64,000 nt of DNA from Dactylonectria macrodidyma (GCA_020744425.1 JAGMUV010000002.1:2214501-2278500); one strand, 5' to 3'. Shown: positions 45,801-58,907, numbered from the stretch's first letter. The notes: generated from the sequence alone by a model not told the origin. Translations and numbers: made by a program.

Positions 45801-46698
45801 CAATATTGGAGATCTAGCAGAGGCCATTTCAGCTAACAAGACACTGCACAGCTTGGATTGTGAGGGCAATGGGTTCAACTTGTCCAACTTCCGACATCTC
45901 GTCAGGCACATGGCGGATAACGCGACGATTCGATATTTTTCCGCCTTTGAGGATCGGGATCTTCTACAAACAATTCAAAAATCTATTGACGCGGCAGTTC
46001 AAGCTGCAACATCTACACGACGACAGTCTATGATCTCCATGTTCCGGCCAGAAAAGTCATCTCCCACGATCAGTCAACCGCTGACCCAGCAGCTGAGAGA
46101 GGGTTGGGAAGATGCCGCCCAGACGCTGCAACAGATTTTGACAAGAAACAGACTGCTCTTTCAGGAGGGGCAGGACGGTCGCATCGAATCAGGCGAACAA
46201 GTGTCTCTGCAAGATGTGGTTGGTGACGCCGTCTTCTCCAAGGATTTTGGAGGCCTTGCCCGCCGAGCGACTGAGTCTCCACGTGTCACTGGTCGTTACG
46301 GTTCCGGCAACCTGCAAAAGAGGGCTAGCACTATCTCCTTGGCTACAAGCATGACTCGACTGCTTCCTGATTCCTCTGCTCAGGGAGTGAGGTCTTACTC
46401 CCTGGTGTCGAGCGACGAAGCCGGAAGTCCAGCGGTATACAGTCAGAGCACTGGTTCAGCTATTCCGACGCCTCCTGAGCTCGAAAGCCCAGTGGAAAAA
46501 GAATATAGTCTGGGCAACGAGAAAGAGCAAGAAATCAATGACATTGGAGACTCTCCTGATTACGATTACAATTTTATGGATGCTCAAGATGCCGATGTTG
46601 GACTTGAGATGAACACACACCGGCGGTTCTGGAGCGACGAAGCAGGATGCATTGAAGAGGAGGATCATGCAGTTCAGGTTCATGAACAGGGTGTATGA
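42898..46698 (+). CDS. PH-domain plus leucine-rich-repeat protein (CARMIL-like architecture)
   Basis: Four exons, 42898-44012, 44076-44536, 44589-45199 and 45256-46698, give about 1,209 aa. Residues 1-115 are Ser/Arg-rich and disordered. About 118-244 look like a PH domain (KARSEYLVLTDQCLIKF, SYAKIHLFFSLPHDRDEWL). A second folded region follows, then RNase-inhibitor-type LRRs from about residue 590 (VRKLEIASCGLGDAGL, LEELDLSGIA, LRVLRLNNCGLSGHQVAQLF). The last 220 residues are disordered and acidic. A PH domain followed by LRRs is the layout of CARMIL proteins, which bind actin capping protein, but I see no capping-protein-interaction motif in the tail, so that link is inference. Intron 1 (44013-44075) has GTATGT, GCTAAC and TTTAG signals and is 63 nt with no stop, so a naive ORF includes 21 extra residues. 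PAN1 follows on the same strand. Confidence 0.83.
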
Positions 46699-47536
46699 GA
46701 ATGCACAAATGGATATTAGGGGGGCAGGACATTTTCAATCATTTGTTTTTTTCTTTTTTCTTAGAGTGCTTTGGGAGCAGCCTGATGGTTATTCGGCGTT
46801 TAGCGATATGGATGGACCTGGTAGGTTCTGCGTTTTTCAGGTGCATACGTGTGCTGCGAGCTCTTTTGATACCCTTTCATAAGTGTAAAAATAGTATTAA
46901 TGAGGAATGCGCATCTGAAATCTCTTGGCAGTGACAGTAACATAGTTTCGAATGGTGTTAATTCATGGTGATGGCCTCGGTTGCTGTGCACCGATGTAGG
47001 TACCTACCTAGGTTGGTAGATGCCTTATGCAAGTATGTGCCATAGCGAGCTAAGCGAAAGACAACCGCCTCAGCCACAAGCGACGTTTGCCCAAAGTGGA
47101 ACCCCGCTAATCCCTGCACAAGCCAAGCTACTCAATTTCGTAAGGGGGGAAGGAGAGAGGCAGTACTCAAGGCGCCCAAGCCCCATCCTACTGTAGAAGC
47201 CAGAAAGGTGGCTGCTGCCCAGCTGTGAGAGGCTCCAGTCGTCATCAGTGTCGCCGTCTTCATCCTCCACCATCATAATCGCTGGATGCCTGCACCTGTA
47301 GCTATCCACATCTCACCTCCGCACACACGCAAACACCCGCCATTTCGTTGGCTGCGACCGCTCTAGCTCTCTAATTTCTTTTTTCCTTGCTTCTCATTCT
47401 TCCTTGCCCTCATTATCGTTTCTGCGGAGCTTCCGCGCTCCTCCTGCGACCTTGTTTTCCTCGCCCGACCCCCTCGATCAACCGCGAGCTTCACACGTGG
47501 TCTTGGCTTGAGGAGACGCCCGCACCTCGCACCACC
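46699..47536. other. Intergenic region between PH-LRR gene and PAN1
   Basis: 3' flank of the PH-LRR gene and PAN1 promoter. It contains the perfect 12-bp palindrome GTAGGTACCTAC at 46996-47007. A pyrimidine-rich stretch lies just before PAN1. No gene seen. Confidence 0.6.
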
Positions 47537-47893
47537 ATGTATTCCAACTCCAACGCCTTTCTAGGCGGCAACAGCCAACGGCCCGGCGCTCCTCAGCAAT
47601 ATGGCGGAGCGTCGTTCAACAACTTGGCTTCTGGCCAGCAGCAACAGCAGCAGCCCGGTCAGCAACCCAGCCCCTTTGCGCCGCAACCTACCGGCTTTGG
47701 CCAAGCTCCGCTCCAGCAGCAGTTTACCGGCTTCCCGGCGCAAGGCCAGGGATTACAGCCTCAACAGCCGCTTCAGCAGCAGTTCACAGGTTTCCCGGGA
47801 CAAGCGCAACCCCAGCAGGGCTTCCAGACCGGCGCCCCGCCCATGCCCTCACTGCCGCCGCAGTTCCAGCAACAATTCCAACAGCAGCAGCAA

Positions 47894-47925
<32 letters not shown>

Positions 47926-50900
47926 ACCACCGCAGCAGCAGCAACAGCCGGCCTTCCAGATCTCTCAGCCGACTGGCTTCTCACCGCAGCCCACAGCCGC
48001 GCCAGCAAACCCCCCAGCTCCGATGAAGCCTCAGGCCACTGGTTTTACCGAGATGGCCGCATCGTTCCATACTGGCGGCACGGCGAAGCCAAGAGGCCGT
48101 AGGGCTGAGAAGGCGACACCAAACAAAATTCCCAACATCAGGTTGTCCTTCATCACTGCCCAGGACCAGGCCAAGTTCGAGACATTGTTCAAATCAGCCG
48201 TCGGAGATGGTTCCATGACCATGTCAGGAGACAAAGCCCGCGATCTGCTTCTGCGATCAAGGCTTGACGGCGATTCTCTCTCGCTCATCTGGTATGTCAA
48301 TGCTGTGACGCTTCCCCGGCCACTCTTTGCTATCAATTATAACGAGGATTAATATTCTATTGTAGGACCTTGGCTGATACTACCCGCGCCGGACAGCTCT
48401 ACTTCCCTGAGTTTGCGCTCGCTATGTACCTCTGCAACATCAGGCTCACTGGCAAACAGCTTCCTTCGACCCTCCCCGACAACATCAAGAATGAAGTCTC
48501 GAGCATGGTGGATATCATCAACTTCAGCGTGGCAGATGAGGCTGGTCAAGGTGGCAGCAGTACCCCTGATGTCAGGACTAACACGGCCACCCCGCCCACT
48601 ATTCTCCAACCCCAACCCCAAGCATCAAACTCGCAGCTACTTCAGACTCAGATGACGGGTTTCCCCGGGCAGCAGGCATCATATGGGCAGCCTCAGGGCT
48701 TGCAGGCTCAACAGACCGGCTTCCCCGGAATGCAGAACCCACAGGCTGCTGGATATACCGGCCCACGTCCCCCGATGCCGCCGATGCCCACAGGCTTCGG
48801 TCAGTCTCTATCACCAAACTCGGCTGCTCCAGGTTTCGCTGCTCCTCTCAATGCTCAGCCTACAGGGCGGCCTGGTCAGTGGGGTCTAGTCAATGCCCCG
48901 TCCACGGGTCTGCCCAACATCGATGCTCTGCACGCACGCATGATGCCCCAGCAGGGCCGCGAGGCTGGAACGTACACTACTCAAGGTCTTCAGGGTAATG
49001 CCGACATCCCCTGGTCGATTACCAAGGAAGAGAAGACTCGCTACGATGCTCTCTTCAAGGCCTGGGATGGGCTCGGCAAAGGCTTCATTGGCGGCGAGCA
49101 GGCCATTGAGATCTTCGGTCAGAGTGGCCTTGAGAAGCCTGATCTAGAAAGAGTTTGGACTCTTGCTGACAACGGCAATAAAGGTCGCCTCGATCTCGAT
49201 GAGTTTGCCGTGGCGATGCATTTAATCTACAGGAAGCTCAACGGTTACCCCCTTCCCAACACCCTACCGCCTGAGCTTGTACCCCCATCTACTCGCAACT
49301 TGAACCACTCCATTGGCACTCTAAAGTCGATGCTTCACGAGGAGTCCGACTTCCGCAAAAACTCCGGCGCTGCTCTTCTCCCCCAGAAGACCGGTGTCAG
49401 CTACATGAAAAACCGTTCCTTCAGGGGAGGCGCTGGTGGCGGTGCTGCGGGTCGCAAAGATGCCACTGTCTTTAAGAACGATGACGAGCAGTTTGGCTAT
49501 AGGTCAAGCGCTCGTCGTAGGGTTGGCAACAACTCTCCTCGCCCTGATTCACCATCCTCTGTAGCCTCGAACGAGGACCTAACCCTGGACCAGCTGAGGA
49601 AGAAGATCAAGGAGAAGGAAATCCTGTTGGATGCCATGGACTTCACCGATGAGAAGAACCACGAAGAAGACGATATTCTGGATAGACGAGACCGGCGCGA
49701 AGCAGAGGAGCTCTACCGCCGCATCCGCCGCACTCAAGAGGACATTGACGCCCATCCTGATGCGGCATTAATCACGGGCGACTCTGATGCTGAAAGAAGA
49801 ACTCTCAAGCGCCAGCTCCAGAAGCTCACAGACAAGGTTCCTGAGTTGGCCTCCCAAGTGCGAAAGACTGAGAGGGCCATCATGGAGGCTAGGCTTGAAC
49901 TATTCCGCCTCAGGGATGCCAAGGCTCACCCTGGCAGCGGCACTCCCATTGTCGGAACTGGACCAGGAGGAGCCGTGACTGAGTCGGATCGCCTCAAGGC
50001 CCGAGCGAAGGCTATGATGCAGCAGCGAACTGCCGCTCTAACTGGAAAGAAGATTGACATCGGTACCGAAGACGTTGACGCACCAAAGCGACTGGAGGAG
50101 GAGAGCATCAAAGTTAGGAATGAGAAGGAGAGTAATGAGCGAATGGTCCAAGACGTGGAGGAGAGTGTCCGAGACTTCTCCCGAGGCATCGAGGACAGCC
50201 TCAAAGAGGGCAGCAAAGACAACACCAGCGAGCATGAGAAACGTCGCTGGGAAGATGGACTGGGTGTCGAGGACGAGGTTCGAGATTTCATCTTTGATCT
50301 TCAGCGCGAAAGCCGATCCGCTCGAGTCCGCGCTCAAGACAAACGATCTACACGACCTTCTGTTGCTGCAGAAGAAACTCGTTCGGAGCAGACTTCCAGC
50401 CCTCGAGTTGAGAGTCCCGTGTCGACTTCTCGGACTGCCACGCCATCGGCTGCGGGGGGTTCTTACTCGGCGTACCAGACCCCCGAGGAGCGCGCTGCGT
50501 TTATCAAGCAACAGGCCGAGCAGCGCATGGCCGAACGCCTTGCTGCGCTGGGAATCAAGGCTCCTTCAAAGCCTGGCGAGACTGCCGCACAGCGGATAGA
50601 GCGCGAGCGAGGCGAGAGAGCCGCCAAGCTGCGTCAGGCTGAAGCAGACGATGCCCGCAGGGAAAGTGAGCGTCAAGCTCGTCTCGCAGAGGAGCAGGGA
50701 GTCCCCCCGCCTGCCCCTGAGCCGTCTAAGATGGAGGCCAAGAAGCCGCCGCCTCCACCCACCAGGCATCGGGGTAAGAATGACACTGCCGATGCTGCCA
50801 AGAAGGCCGAGGAGGAGCAAGCTGCGAAACAAGCTGAGGAAGAGCGACTGGCTCGAGCACATGAGCAACAGCAGCGAGAGACTCAGCAGATGGAGTGAGT

Positions 50901-52094
50901 ACCAATATCTACTATACAACATACGATGACTAACCGGTCCGCTCTAGGGAGTCCGCCAGAGAGCAAGAGGACGATCTTGCCAAGGAACGCGAAGCAGCCG
51001 ACGCTCGTCTCAAGGCTCTAGAAGAGCAAGTGAGGCAAGGCAAGCTCCGAAAAGAGGAGGAAAAGAAGCGCAAGAAGGCAGCTTTGGCCGAGGCCAAGGA
51101 TAAGGAAGCCAAGTTAGCCGCGCGGCGAGCTGAGATTGAGGCTGCGCGCCAACGTGAGCTCGAACTCCAACGCCAGCTCGAAGCCATGGATGACGATAGC
51201 TCCTCGTCGGATGGCGACGAAGGCCCTCAACAGATCACCCCCCAGGCATCAACCCCGACCCTGGGTGGCAGCCAGGTCAGCAGCCAGGAGCTAGAGAAGA
51301 AGGCCACGCCTCCTCCATCAATTCCTTCGGTTGTAACCTCGCCGCCTGCCGAGACGGAGAGCAAGAACCCCTTCTTCCGAATGATGTCTCAGTCATCCGA
51401 GAGCCCATCTGCTACTCCTGCCACAGCTCCCCCAGCTCCTCCAGCGCCAGCTCCTCCAGCCCCTCCGGCTCCTGCTCCCGCTGCCCCTCAGTCGGATGCG
51501 TCTACAAACCCATTCCACCGCATTACGCAAGAGAGCAAGGCCCCACCTGCCCAGGTCGCCCCGAGTGCTCCAAGTGGTCCAGTGTCTCGCCGACGAGCTG
51601 ACTCGGACGATTGGGGATCTGACAAGGAATCTGACGACGAAGAGTCTGACGATGACCGACCAGGCGGCGGCAATGCTGCTCAGCTGGCTTCGATCTTGTT
51701 CGGCACCATGGCACCTCCTCGGCCGTTGTCTGCTGCTGGTAAAGACTCGACTCCAACAAGCCCGGCGCCTCCCAGCGTCGGTTCCCCCATTGCTCCTCCG
51801 CCTCCGCCTCCCCCTGTGCCAGGAGCCGGTGGTGCTCCTTTAGCTCCTCCTCCACCTCCCCCTATGCCAGGATCTGGCGGTGCCCCGTTGGCTGCTCCTC
51901 CGCCTCCCCCGATGCCGTCAGCCGGAGCTCCTCCGCCTCCGCCGCCTCCACCTCCGGGTGGTGCTCCAGCAGCCCTGGGCGGTGGCGGACGTCCCGCGGG
52001 TTTCTTGGGTGAGATTCAACTAGGTAAGGCGCTGAGGAAGACGACTACGAAGGACTCTAGCGGCGCAACCGTCACCGGGCGCGTTTTGGACTAA
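47537..52094 (+). CDS. PAN1: Pan1, actin cytoskeleton and endocytosis regulator (EH-domain protein)
   Basis: Scaffold of the late endocytic coat that binds epsin-type adaptors and activates Arp2/3. Three exons, 47537-48291, 48366-50894 and 50948-52094, give 1,476 aa. The start has CACCATGT context. The N-terminus is Gln/Pro-rich with a polyGln run at about residues 114-130. EH domain 1 (about 204-295) is split by intron 1; EH domain 2 (about 469-565) retains an EF-hand loop, [13 protein letters not shown] long charged coiled coil spans about 655-1160. The C-terminus has polyproline runs (about 1372-1432) and a WH2-like end containing [17 protein letters not shown]. Five LxxQxTG sequences (for example LQQQFTGF twice, LQTQMTGF) match the known site for Ark/Prk kinases that switch off Pan1, so phosphoregulation is likely conserved. 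Introns are 74 and 53 nt. Confidence 0.95.
47867..47943 (+). repeat. PolyGln (CAG/CAA) repeat in PAN1
   Basis: Mixed CAG and CAA codons encode about 16 consecutive Gln, flanked by further Gln/Pro/Phe. Likely length-polymorphic between strains. Confidence 0.9.
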
Positions 52095-53262
52095 TAGGGA
52101 TCTGCTTTGCTTTGCGGAACCGTCACTCGGCCTCTCACTGAAGCCCAGGTTGACTGGTGATGCAAGGTTAGGGTCAGGAGAGAGAGTCGGTGTGCATAGA
52201 GTATTCTAGTGGCAGAGGCTGGAACGCGGCCAATGGGGTTGCCAGCAGTTTGATATATAATTGTGACCATTTCCCCCCTGTATGGTTATCCGGACTCTCT
52301 GTTCATGTGTCACCTTGCCTCTCTGTCTCTACTCTGTCTCTGTTTTATGTCTCTCTTCATCTCCCTAGCACTCTGTCGCGGAACCGGCTCCCGCATTCAA
52401 CGACGAGGCTTGGGGTGATACGGGCAATCGGCGTTTCGGCCAATTTCTGAGTGGTCTCAATCGCGGAGGGCAGGGCGAGTGAGTGTCTCGGCCATAAATG
52501 TCGAAGGGAGGTTTTTACCATTCAATCTTAGGCAGCTTGGGCACACAAGAATACAGGGAATCACTCTATTCAATAAACCCTCTAATTACATAGCAGTATG
52601 TAGTACTGGGGTGCGTAACGGTACCACCAACCTCAGAGAATAAAAGTGTGGGCGCACAATTTGGATGAAACAAGAGTCGGCAGGTTTGCACGCAACGCTG
52701 GAGGCACAGATGGCCACCTCCCTGGCTCGGATGTCACCCACGCCCACACCCGGCTGGCCGCCGACCCTGGGCCATGCCAGTGGAAACGAAACGGGACAAG
52801 AGCGAAGAGAGAGGCTATGTACTATACAGCCCTGCGAAGCGGAGGGCTGAATGGAGGCCGAATGGGGGCCCATCTTGGCGAGGAACAAATTCACGGCACG
52901 AGTAGGGTTAGCAGGCTCGACCCGTGGAATGGCTTTTGCGTATAAGTCTATCGGATACCACGGGGCGTCTGATATCTGTACGTAGTACTATCACGGTTGC
53001 AGAGGTTAATCGTAACGGGGCAGCTGAAGTGTGTTCAGTGTAAGCACAAGCCCAGCGGGGAGCGGGACCCATCCCTGGTGAAAGGGAAGAAGAAGGCTTG
53101 GATGAATGAAGCTTGGAGGGTTCTAGATGAATGAGGCTTTGGGGATTTCTCCGGGAAAGAAGTCATTAGGGAGGATTAAAGACAGGGGATTTTGCCACAA
53201 CGGGAATAGGGAACATGGCCCAGGTTAGACGTGGTCGGTCGAACAGGTAGTAGTGCAGCCCA

Positions 53263-53289
53263 TGCAAGTGTAAGTGCAAGTGCAAGTGC
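53263..53289. repeat. Hexamer repeat (TGCAAG)n
   Basis: About four copies of TGCAAG with one TGTAAG variant. Confidence 0.85.
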
Positions 53290-53940
53290 CAAGGTTGAGA
53301 GAATAGAAGACAGAATTATGACAAGGGAGGCAAGGTTATGAGCAAGTCCAAAAAAGGGAACTAGACTAGGTAGGCTTTGAAGCTAGATGAGTTGTCACGT
53401 CCGTGAATCTCCCAAAGCCGGTTCCGGAAGATTAGCGTCTCATGCGGTGATCGGCAGACGGGATTATGGCGACGGTTCGGACAATGACGAGAAGCCTGAA
53501 GGGCGGGACGACGGAAGCAAGCTCCATTGCAGGGCGGAATTAATTGGTTCATTCTTCTCCTTGGCCTTCTCTCTTCCATCTCTGCTCTGCTCCACGAGCT
53601 TCCCCACTGTCTGGGAGTCCAGACCCAGACCCAGGCCAGACGGAAGGCCCGTGAATCATGAGAAACGTAGCAAGCGAATAGCTTCGCGGAGCGTGGTCGA
53701 GAGTGGACACGAGTTTGATTGGGGGATGGAGCACAGCCCAGGACGCGGCCTGATGGGCCTCATGATCCTAATAGATGAGTCAGTTGGTAATTTTGTTATC
53801 GTCTTTTCTTTTCGTTTTCACCTCCCACTTGTCTTCGCAACGGCCATCTACGCGACCCAAGGGCGTGGTCATGATGTCAAGGCCGGATGGACGCATTGCA
53901 CATCTTCAGCTATGGTACGTGGTATCTTCCAAGAGGGGAT

Positions 53941-53970
53941 GCAACGGGACGCAACGGGATGCAACGGGAC
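53941..53970. repeat. Three 10-bp repeats GCAACGGGA[CT]
   Basis: Perfect units at 53941, 53951 and 53961 differing only in the last base. Confidence 0.9.
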
Positions 53971-56401
53971 GGATGAAGATCCCATGGGATCATGGTATGA
54001 CATTCACGGAAGCCGGATCAGGAGCCGACAATCGCGGTGAGCATCGTCAGGTTGAGACGGCATGACCGCGACCGCGAGCGAGTGCGGCAGAGCCACGACT
54101 ATGGGCCACAGCCAAGGCCAGGTGCGGTCGCATTTCTGATGGCCTCCATTCCAGTGATTGATTCTGCCGAAGCGATGTGTTACCACATGTCTGTGAGCTC
54201 GACCAGAGGGAGAGGGAAAGAGAGGGAGAATGAAGTGCGGAGGAAGGGGTTGACATGTCGGCAATGAAATGGCTTGGCCTCGCCAGGACTTGCGAGAAGA
54301 GCACGTTGTCGAACTAAGGTAAGCAAGGATACACAGCTTGTAGTAAATACCCAGAGTGTAGTAATATCATAGGTGTGAGAGAACCATGTTTCGACAGCCC
54401 AGCTCAAGCCACGGGGCTTTTTTCGCAACGCACGAGGTTGACAAGTGACAGCGGGCCGTCTAGAACATACTGTATGCATGGATGGCATGAGAAGCATGGC
54501 ATGAGAAGCACAAGCACCGCCTGAACGGGTACAAATCCTGATGACACGCACGCGCGCACGCACGCTGCAGTCAAAGAGGGATCCCGTCTCGCAGAAGTCG
54601 AACGTTGAGACGAACCGTTGGCGATGGATTGGCCTACAGTCCGTACTGGACCACTTCGCGGGTTCGCGTTTGATGCCCTCATCGCGCGGCCTATGCCATA
54701 GGGGGGCATCAAGCGAAAGTGACGATGGGGACACAAAAGGGATGAAACAAGGAAGTATAGAAAAAAGGAAAATCTAGATTCTCGGTTGGCGTTTCTTAGT
54801 TGATGTGAATAATTAAGAACCGCCCCAGGCTTAGCCAAGCCTTATAAGCATTACCTACCATGGAATAGACCATGCCAATGACAAGGTAATGGATGAGATG
54901 CCGTGAAAAAGGGTGAACTGTATCATAGATTTCGCTTTCCGCGGGTCCTACCTGCTGCAAACGGCAAGGGAATCCACAAGTCTTAATTGGCCAGTGAAGG
55001 TGCCGGGATGCTCCCCCCACCTGCTTAAAGAGGCATTTCTCCACAGGCAGGAGAGCCGGGCTGGCTTAAAGCTCCATTTTCCAGTCTCCAGTTCCAGCTC
55101 CAGGTCTAATTAGCCTTGTCAAAAAAAGCTGCACCTTGAAGGTAATCCCTGCGTCAGAGTGATGATGGGTGAGGGGGCCCTTCTAAAACTGTTTCTATTT
55201 ATTGAGGGGCAGCCTGCCGGCCTTGCTGGAGAATGGAGAATGCAATCTCGCTTTCGGACGGCACCGCAGTCCAAGAATTCCTCATGACGCAGGGGAAAGC
55301 AGATCTTATTATAGGTCCCGCACGTACGTAGTAAAGAGATGATATGTTTCGGCAGTAATTACCAGGTACCCAGGTACCTTGCCCTGTCACTCTCTTCACC
55401 TTCGCCTTCACCTTCACTAACAGGACGGGAATTGATTGATTACCCTCAAGGTCAGGTTAGGGTTCACATGGCGGTGAACAACGATAATTACTGTCCGTCT
55501 TCCGTTCCTGTTCGGTGCCTTGATTTCCAGCCCCGCCCCCAAACTTGAAGATGGGCGGTCGCCTGTATCAAACCCCCTCCCCCCCGCTCGAGACATAAAA
55601 AGAGGCCGTGAATGCAAATGACGACGATACCTGGGCCCGTGACCGCTTCTGACCTGACCGAAGCACTGTAAAGGCGCAGATCCTCCGTTCATATTGCCGG
55701 GCGCCTCACGGTTGGTTTCTCCCCCCACACAGCCCTTGACAGCCCTTGACAGCCAGCCAGCCAGTCTGCCTACGGGCCAACAGTTTGGCTACACATTGGG
55801 CCAACAATTGGCCACCCAATGAAGCCAACAATCAATTGGCCACACGGAAGCCCACGGTTTCCCCAAAGCTGCCACACTGATCGAGATGGTTGCAGCTCCG
55901 TCCAGCGTCAGACCTTGGAAGTGCGCACCTCATGATTGGTCACGACGCGTCGCAGCATCCCCGAAAAACAACAAGGGTGACGCGTTCTGGGTGCGACCCC
56001 AAAACGCGTCCCTCCCATCTCTTTTCACTTTGAAAAGACCGACTTGGCGTCGGCCTAGACCACCTATGGCCAGCCCGTCGTCTTCAGCAAGCAATGATAT
56101 CACCAGCACAGGCGGGCTCGCACACACGCATGGGGCTTCGTCACGGGGGATCTCGATTCTTTTGATATCCCTTTTTCTTGGTTCTATTCCAAGTCCTCCC
56201 GAGCACAATAGCATGTCTCTCCCTCAGTTAGGAGGGGAATAAAGAGGGCTCTGCGGGTGGCAATTACAACTGACGCAAGGAAAGAAAGAAAGAAAAAGAG
56301 GCACCAGAAACACTTTAGTCCTTCTGAAGGTTACGGATGTCTAGGTTTCTTGTTCCTGGCCTCGACCCTGCGCTTGTCTGTGTGCGTGTGTGTACTTCGT
56401 A

Positions 56402-56446
<45 letters not shown>
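56402..56446. repeat. Compound microsatellite (TG)n(AG)n
   Basis: About 11-12 TG units run directly into about 10 GA units. A shadow ORF through it reads Cys-Val then Arg-Glu repeats. Confidence 0.92.
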
Positions 56447-56447
<1 letters not shown>

Positions 56448-57627
56448 CAGAGAGCGAGGCGACGGAATCGATAAGGACAGGCGAGGATGGCGTCTTGCTA
56501 GGAGGTGGAGTCGCCGAGATTTCCAACTCTCGGTGAACTGTACGTGCGGATGTACGTATGTTCCGTGGTACAGACTCATCAGCAGCGCCCATACTCGAGA
56601 CCAAACCAGGCTGACTCCTTGGCCGTGGCTGGCTACGGTTTGGACACAACTTTTCCTTTCCTCTGCAACCGGTTCCGGTCTGCGATACGGGACCGTATTG
56701 GGTGTGTGGACTTGCTGGCACCCTTACCAGGCCTTTTCATCCACCCATCTGGTCCCAATCAGAGACAGAATGACAGAATGGAGCGTTGGATCGAGCGAGC
56801 GAGACAAGACTATCACCTCGAAGCTCCACGCTCCACGCTCCAAGGCTCCACGCTCCATGGATGTCTCCACGCACTCAACCCACCGAGGAGCTACCTTAGT
56901 ACCTTGGTACGAGGCACAATGTCGCACCTCGAGTGGCAGTACATACGGGAAGCAGCATGAGTTACATGCAAGCGAATGTTCGTTTGTTGGGCATCCAGCA
57001 TCTTCATTTCTGCCTGTGTATGTCGTATCGAACGCCGCCCCGATTTCTGAAGCTGTGAGCAGCGTAGCATCGCATGCTGTATCAGCATAGCATTAGTTTC
57101 ACGCAGCCCAGTTCCCCCAACAAAGCAAGTACCATATGTACACTATTTCTGCAGCTTCTCATTAGCGTCACCATGTTTCTTGAATACCTGGCTGCTAACA
57201 GAGCTACTCCGGGCCTACGTAGCAATTACGTCCTGAAGCTCCAAGTTGATGCGAGTGAACCGAGCACAGCAGCAGTAGTCTACATAATAGGGTCGGCAAG
57301 TTGGCACAGAGTTCGGAGGGCGATGCATTGGTAGTCGGGTGATGCAACCCTGGCTGGCAAAAAGCGTCTTGTGTAATGGAGACTAGAGAGGGCAGCGCAA
57401 AGATCGAGATCGGCCACTCCACCACAGCTTCGATTTCAAGGTGCCCCGGCATTTCGCTTTCGGGGGCTATGAGGCTTTGGGACTTTGGACAAACCCTCGT
57501 CGATACATCTCGTCATCCCCTCCTCATCCGTACCCGAAACTCACGTACTCTGCGATGCATGTCCCCTCCCTCCCTCTCTCCCCTTCCTGTACCGCGTTCC
57601 AGCAGCTGTCGACATGATCCCATCCGC

Positions 57628-57657
57628 CACGGTTACGGTCACGGTCACGGTCACGGT
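57628..57657. repeat. Five hexamers CACGGT (one TACGGT)
   Basis: Tandem units from 57628, in the gene-free region. Confidence 0.9.
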
Positions 57658-58907
57658 CATCGGGTAGTAATAAAGTCACGAAACAGATCCAAGCACATAC
57701 GTAGTAATTCCTACGTAGCCGTACATGGAAGGTCCGGGATGCATGACCACCTCGTCTCAACTTCACGGGCCGTGTCCAATCCCAGGCCTCCTTCTAGGAT
57801 ATTTCCCCCACAGACAATCCCACGGGCGCGTCGGAGACGCCTCAAGAGGTCGACGGACCTTGTATCGCTTGGCCTCTGGCTGGCTGAACGGTGCATAAAC
57901 GCAGGGCTCTAGGACGTCCAATCCCTGTTCTGGGCAGCTCATGCGCCGCTCTTACGCCGCTAGCCTGATACCTCCGAACCGTACTGAACTGTGAGAGGAC
58001 CTAGCTGCATCCTGCATGTTGGCCGTCCATTCTCTGCCGCCTATCGGTATCCTATCCATCTCATCCCTTGACACAGAAACAAGACGGACGGCCGGGTTTC
58101 CCTTTGGTCGGCCCATTCGCCCATTCCGAAACCCCCGCTCGCCTTTCTTGCTCGAGGTTCTCCAATCCTATCCTGATTCCTGTGCCGTCGTCCAAAACGC
58201 CCATCCCGAAACGCCCCACGCCTTTGGAGCCGACACGCCCGCGTTCACGCTTCGCCTTTCACTCAATTTGAACACTGACCACCAGAGCTCTTGTGCTGGC
58301 TTTGACTGCTTAGACGACGCGATCCTTACGCGTCTCTCTTTTCTCTTTCTTTCTCTTAACCTCAAACTTCAAAACCTCACCCAGATCAACCACGTCCATT
58401 CACACGGCATCTCTATCTTCGCACCCCTCAGCACGCCTCTCAAGCCTCAACGCCTCTCACGCCTCGCACGTCTCACACACCCCCCTGTCGCTCGTGTCAG
58501 CCCGGACGCCTCGCACCCAATCCCTGGCGCACTTGTCCTCGAATCCTCCCTGCGCCGGGCTCCACTCGGCCTCACACACAGAGGCCCAGAGGGTCGACGT
58601 CGCTGCTGGCTTCTGCGCTGGCCCCAACGCTGGGCCCCGGCTGGCTGAATCATTTCAATCAATCGCTCAGTTAAAAAAAAAAAAAAATCTCGCCAAATTG
58701 GCCCGCAGCAGGCGAGAGACAAGAAACGAGAAAGCGGAGACCGCCTGCAAGAGCGGAGGCGACTGCACACTGCAGAGCGGATAACGTGCAGCTGGGCGCA
58801 TCTGAAGCTACCTATCTGAACCGCTGAGAGAAGGCCTGAGCCACAGCGCCTGAAAGCCCGCCGTTCGTTCATTCACCAGTCCCTGTGCCAAGCCTGTGGC
58901 CCTTTAT

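Noticed and set aside
47784..48008. Ala/Val-rich minus-strand ORF
   Set aside because: Antisense reading of the PAN1 CAG/CAA repeat.
53387..54040. 217-codon plus-strand ORF
   Set aside because: Composition is random-like, the start uses no clear context, and it crosses the GCAACGGGA repeat; no recognisable family.
56257..57090. 277-codon plus-strand ORF
   Set aside because: It passes through the TG/AG microsatellite (Cys-Val then Arg-Glu runs) and the rest has no domain, splice context or typical codon pattern.
58016..58648. 210-codon plus-strand ORF
   Set aside because: Pro/Arg/Leu/Ser-rich translation of pyrimidine-rich promoter sequence; no domain.
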